A stretch of DNA of 64,000 nucleotides from Methylotenera_A sp044228245. Lineage in GTDB: Bacteria; Pseudomonadota; Gammaproteobacteria; Burkholderiales; Methylophilaceae. This document shows, in pieces, positions 62,078 to 64,000 of this stretch; positions within the stretch are counted from its first letter, which is position 1, and each line of letters opens with the position of its first letter. Under the pieces are notes generated by a model that searched no databases, had not been told where the DNA came from, and saw nothing but the letters and a program-made list of their open reading frames with translations. The position numbers were made by a program, and so were the translations under genes. The stretch spans positions 315,633 to 379,632 of the forward strand of contig JBGAVG010000002.1 of NCBI GenBank assembly GCA_044228245.1, given 5' to 3'.

Positions 62078-63726
62078 TAAGACAAGCCTATTATGTTGCC
62101 ACTTTCATCCACATTGATGCGCTGACTGGCTGGCGCCTTTGGCAAGCCCGGCATGGTCATGATCTTGCCGCAAATAGCCACGATAAAGCCCGCACCGCGT
62201 GAAAGCCGCAGGTCATTCACTGTCAGCGTATGCCCGGTGGGCGCACCGCGTAACGAGGGATCGGACGAAAATGAATACTGTGTTTTTGCAATGCAAATGG
62301 GGAAATGTGCATACTGCTTCTCCAGCATTGCCAATTTTTCTGCCGCTTTTGGGCTTAGCTCGATGGAGTCTGCGCCATAGACTTTTTTTGCGATTGTGCC
62401 TAATTTCTCCTGCAAAGAAAGTTCGTCTTTATATAATAGCTTAAATTTTGATTTGGCTTGAGCCAGGGTGTTTACCACCTCATTTGCCAAATCAGTGGCG
62501 CCTGAACCGCCATTTGCCCAATGCTTGCACACGATGGCTTTACAGCCAAGCGCTTCAACCGCCATTTTAAGCGCATCGATTTCAGTTGGTGTATCTTGCA
62601 CAAAGTGATTAATCGCCACAATCACCTGCATGCCAAATAATTCATGTAAATTGTTAATATGTTTTTCTAGGTTTTTTATTCCATTTAATAAATAGTTTAC
62701 ATTTTCCTGATTGAGTTCTTTTAAGTCCGCACCACCGTGATATTTCAATGCGCGAATAGTCGCAACGATTACTACCGTATCCGGCCGCAGACCGGCTTTG
62801 CGGCATTTGATGTCAAAAAACTTCTCCGCCCCCAGATCGGCACCAAACCCCGCTTCTGTCACCACGTAATCCGCCAGTTTCAAGGCGGTTTTGGTTGCGA
62901 TCACCGAATTGCAGCCATGTGCGATATTGGCAAACGGACCGCCATGCACGATGGCTGGCGTGTGTTCCAGTGTTTGTACCAGATTGGGTTGAAATGCGTC
63001 TTTGAGCAAAGCCGTCATCGCGCCCTGTGCCTGCAGATCGCTCGCTAACACAGGCTTTCCGGCCACATCTGTCGCCACTTGAATGTTGCCAAGACGCGTT
63101 TTTAGATCGGCCAGATTCTCGGCCAGGCAGAATATCGCCATCACTTCACTGGCCACTGTAATATCAAAACCAGTTTCGTATGCTTGTGCCTGATTGATCG
63201 TCACATTCCGCAAAGCGCGGTCATTCATGTCCATGCAGCGCCGCCAGGTAATATCTTTAATATTCAGCGAGTTGCCATGGTGAATGTGATTGTCGATCAA
63301 GGCCGCCAGCAGGTTATTGGCGGCCGTAATGGCATGAAAATCGCCGGTAAAATGCAGGTTGATGTTTTCCATGGGCACCACCTGCGCGTAACCGCCGCCC
63401 GTAGCACCGCCCTTGATGCCAAATACCGGCCCTAGGGACGGCTCACGAATGCACACGACAGCTCTTTTACCTATTTTGTTCAGCGCATCGGCCAAACCGA
63501 TCGTGGTGGTAGTTTTACCCTCGCCTGCCGGCGTAGGGCTGATAGCGGTGACCAGAATGAGCTTGCCTTCAGGGCTGTTTTGCAATTTGTTTATACAGGC
63601 AGGGCCTAATTTGGCAATTGTATGCCCGTAAGGCACCAGATCTTCCGGGCTGATGTTAAGTGTTTGAGCGATATCAACAATCGACTTAATCTTGGCGGCT
63701 TGGGCGATTTCGATATCTGAGCGCAT
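62077..63726 (-). CDS. fhs: Formate-tetrahydrofolate ligase
   Basis: ATP-dependent formation of 10-formyl-THF from formate and THF, one branch of C1 metabolism in methylotrophs. 549 residues from ATG 63726: SPEDLVPYGHTIAKLG (about 21), ISPTPAGEGKTTTTIGLADA (P-loop, about 63), GIKGGATGGGYAQVVPMENI (about 104), DITWRRCMDMNDRAL, PAIVHGGPFANIAHGCNS, and ending LPKAPASQRINVDESGNI. The open frame extends 51 codons further over the upstream gene with no family similarity, so that part is excluded. One base after the DUF853 stop. Confidence 0.95.
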   Translation of the reverse strand: MRSDIEIAQAAKIKSIVDIAQTLNISPEDLVPYGHTIAKLGPACINKLQNSPEGKLILVTAISPTPAGEGKTTTTIGLADALNKIGKRAVVCIREPSLGPVFGIKGGATGGGYAQVVPMENINLHFTGDFHAITAANNLLAALIDNHIHHGNSLNIKDITWRRCMDMNDRALRNVTINQAQAYETGFDITVASEVMAIFCLAENLADLKTRLGNIQVATDVAGKPVLASDLQAQGAMTALLKDAFQPNLVQTLEHTPAIVHGGPFANIAHGCNSVIATKTALKLADYVVTEAGFGADLGAEKFFDIKCRKAGLRPDTVVIVATIRALKYHGGADLKELNQENVNYLLNGIKNLEKHINNLHELFGMQVIVAINHFVQDTPTEIDALKMAVEALGCKAIVCKHWANGGSGATDLANEVVNTLAQAKSKFKLLYKDELSLQEKLGTIAKKVYGADSIELSPKAAEKLAMLEKQYAHFPICIAKTQYSFSSDPSLRGAPTGHTLTVNDLRLSRGAGFIVAICGKIMTMPGLPKAPASQRINVDESGNIIGLS

Positions 63727-63727
63727 A

Positions 63728-64000
63728 TTAACGGCGTCCCAGAATGCTGCCCAATACGCCACGAATGATACTGCGGCCAAGCTGGGAGCCGATTGCACGC
63801 GCAGCCGATTTGGCCGCGCTCTCCAGAATCGTATCTGAGCGGCTGGACTTCTTCTCCCCGCCCAGAATCCCACCCCCATCGAAGCCTTTACCCTCTTCTG
63901 CAGTTTCTGCCGATTGCGCTGCGCGCGCTTTCAGCACTTCGTAGGCGGATTCCCTGTCGACTTGCTTTTCGTAAAAGCCGCGCACAACCGAGTTATTTAT
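63728..64000 (-). CDS. HerA-like ATPase (DUF853), C-terminal end only
   Basis: The last 90 codons of a gene that continues beyond the right edge; there is no real start in the window (an internal GTG at 63985 is a valine codon). NNSVVRGFYEKQVDRESAYE is the near-C-terminal motif of the DUF853/NPT-like HerA helicase family, followed by the Gly-rich GFDGGGILGG linker and an AIGSQLGRSIIRGVLGSILG tail. Members are putative AAA-type DNA translocases of unknown role. Confidence 0.8.
   Translation of the reverse strand: MNNSVVRGFYEKQVDRESAYEVLKARAAQSAETAEEGKGFDGGGILGGEKKSSRSDTILESAAKSAARAIGSQLGRSIIRGVLGSILGRR

Noticed and set aside
63727..63879. 51-codon N-terminal extension of fhs
   Set aside because: It overlaps the DUF853 gene antisense-free frame end and shows no similarity to Fhs; ATG 63726 gives the family length.
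1..64000. CRISPR array, rRNA operon or prophage
   Set aside because: No regularly spaced repeats, no rRNA-like sequence and no structural phage genes were seen.

Overview
The window looks like part of the chromosome of a methylotrophic betaproteobacterium of the Methylophilaceae type (Methylotenera/Methylophilus/Methylobacillus relatives). This is an inference. It rests on an EpsA-type LuxR regulator next to an EpsE/EpsF/EpsG export set resembling the methanolan eps genes of Methylobacillus, a formate-tetrahydrofolate ligase gene, and the general gene content. Most of the window (about 2.1-52.6 kb) encodes two adjacent Wzx-dependent polysaccharide systems, flanked by housekeeping genes. Base composition drops visibly (more AT) in the core of the second system, about 36-47 kb, compared with the GC-richer flanks.

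Left edge (1-2183): the 5' two thirds of rnr (RNase R, minus strand), a divergent tRNA-Leu(CAG) whose promoter overlaps the rnr start, and a 370-base gene-free stretch.

System 1, exopolysaccharide (2184-29689): a WcaJ-type glucose-1-phosphate transferase (plus strand) faces a long minus-strand run. That run holds wecE-type aminotransferase, a Wzx flippase, three GT2 enzymes, a GT4, an epimerase, another GT4, a membrane GT2, a GT26 enzyme fused to a STAS domain, a PEP-CTERM-locus type ATPase and galE. Between 17.3 and 21.0 kb, on the plus strand, lie a DUF535 protein, a GT61 glycosyltransferase and an O-antigen ligase/polymerase. A divergent pair follows: a GMC oxidoreductase and a homoserine-dehydrogenase-like protein with a C-terminal SAF domain. 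The export operon (minus strand, 28655 to 23946) encodes a small secreted protein with an exosortase-like C-terminal tail, EpsE (Wza-like), an EpsL-like beta-barrel, EpsF (Wzz-like) and EpsG (tyrosine kinase). The LuxR regulator epsA lies just upstream and ends in a strong terminator. No exosortase gene is visible.

System 2, O-antigen or protein-glycan like (29915-52570, all minus strand): in transcription order, a MarR-type EPS regulator, manC, gmd, a short BRO-like gene remnant, an MntA/HepT toxin-antitoxin pair, fcl (the three enzymes manC, gmd and fcl make GDP-L-fucose), Wzx, methyltransferases including two FkbM-like paralogues and a TylF-like enzyme, an acyltransferase, GT4/GT2 enzymes and two NAD-dependent epimerases. 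It ends with a PglC-like initiating transferase, PglD-, PglE- and PglF-like enzymes (UDP-di-N-acetylbacillosamine route), galU and hpt. No Wzy polymerase or oligosaccharyltransferase is recognised in this block.

Right flank (52643-64000): housekeeping genes. These are an S4 RNA-binding protein, a Lon-family protease, moaE, moaD, rmuC, a plus-strand CHASE2/SH3/M48-peptidase operon, an AI-2E-family permease, a YigZ-family protein, fhs, and the C-terminal end of a HerA-like ATPase (DUF853) that runs off the edge. No insertion sequence, CRISPR array or rRNA gene was recognised.
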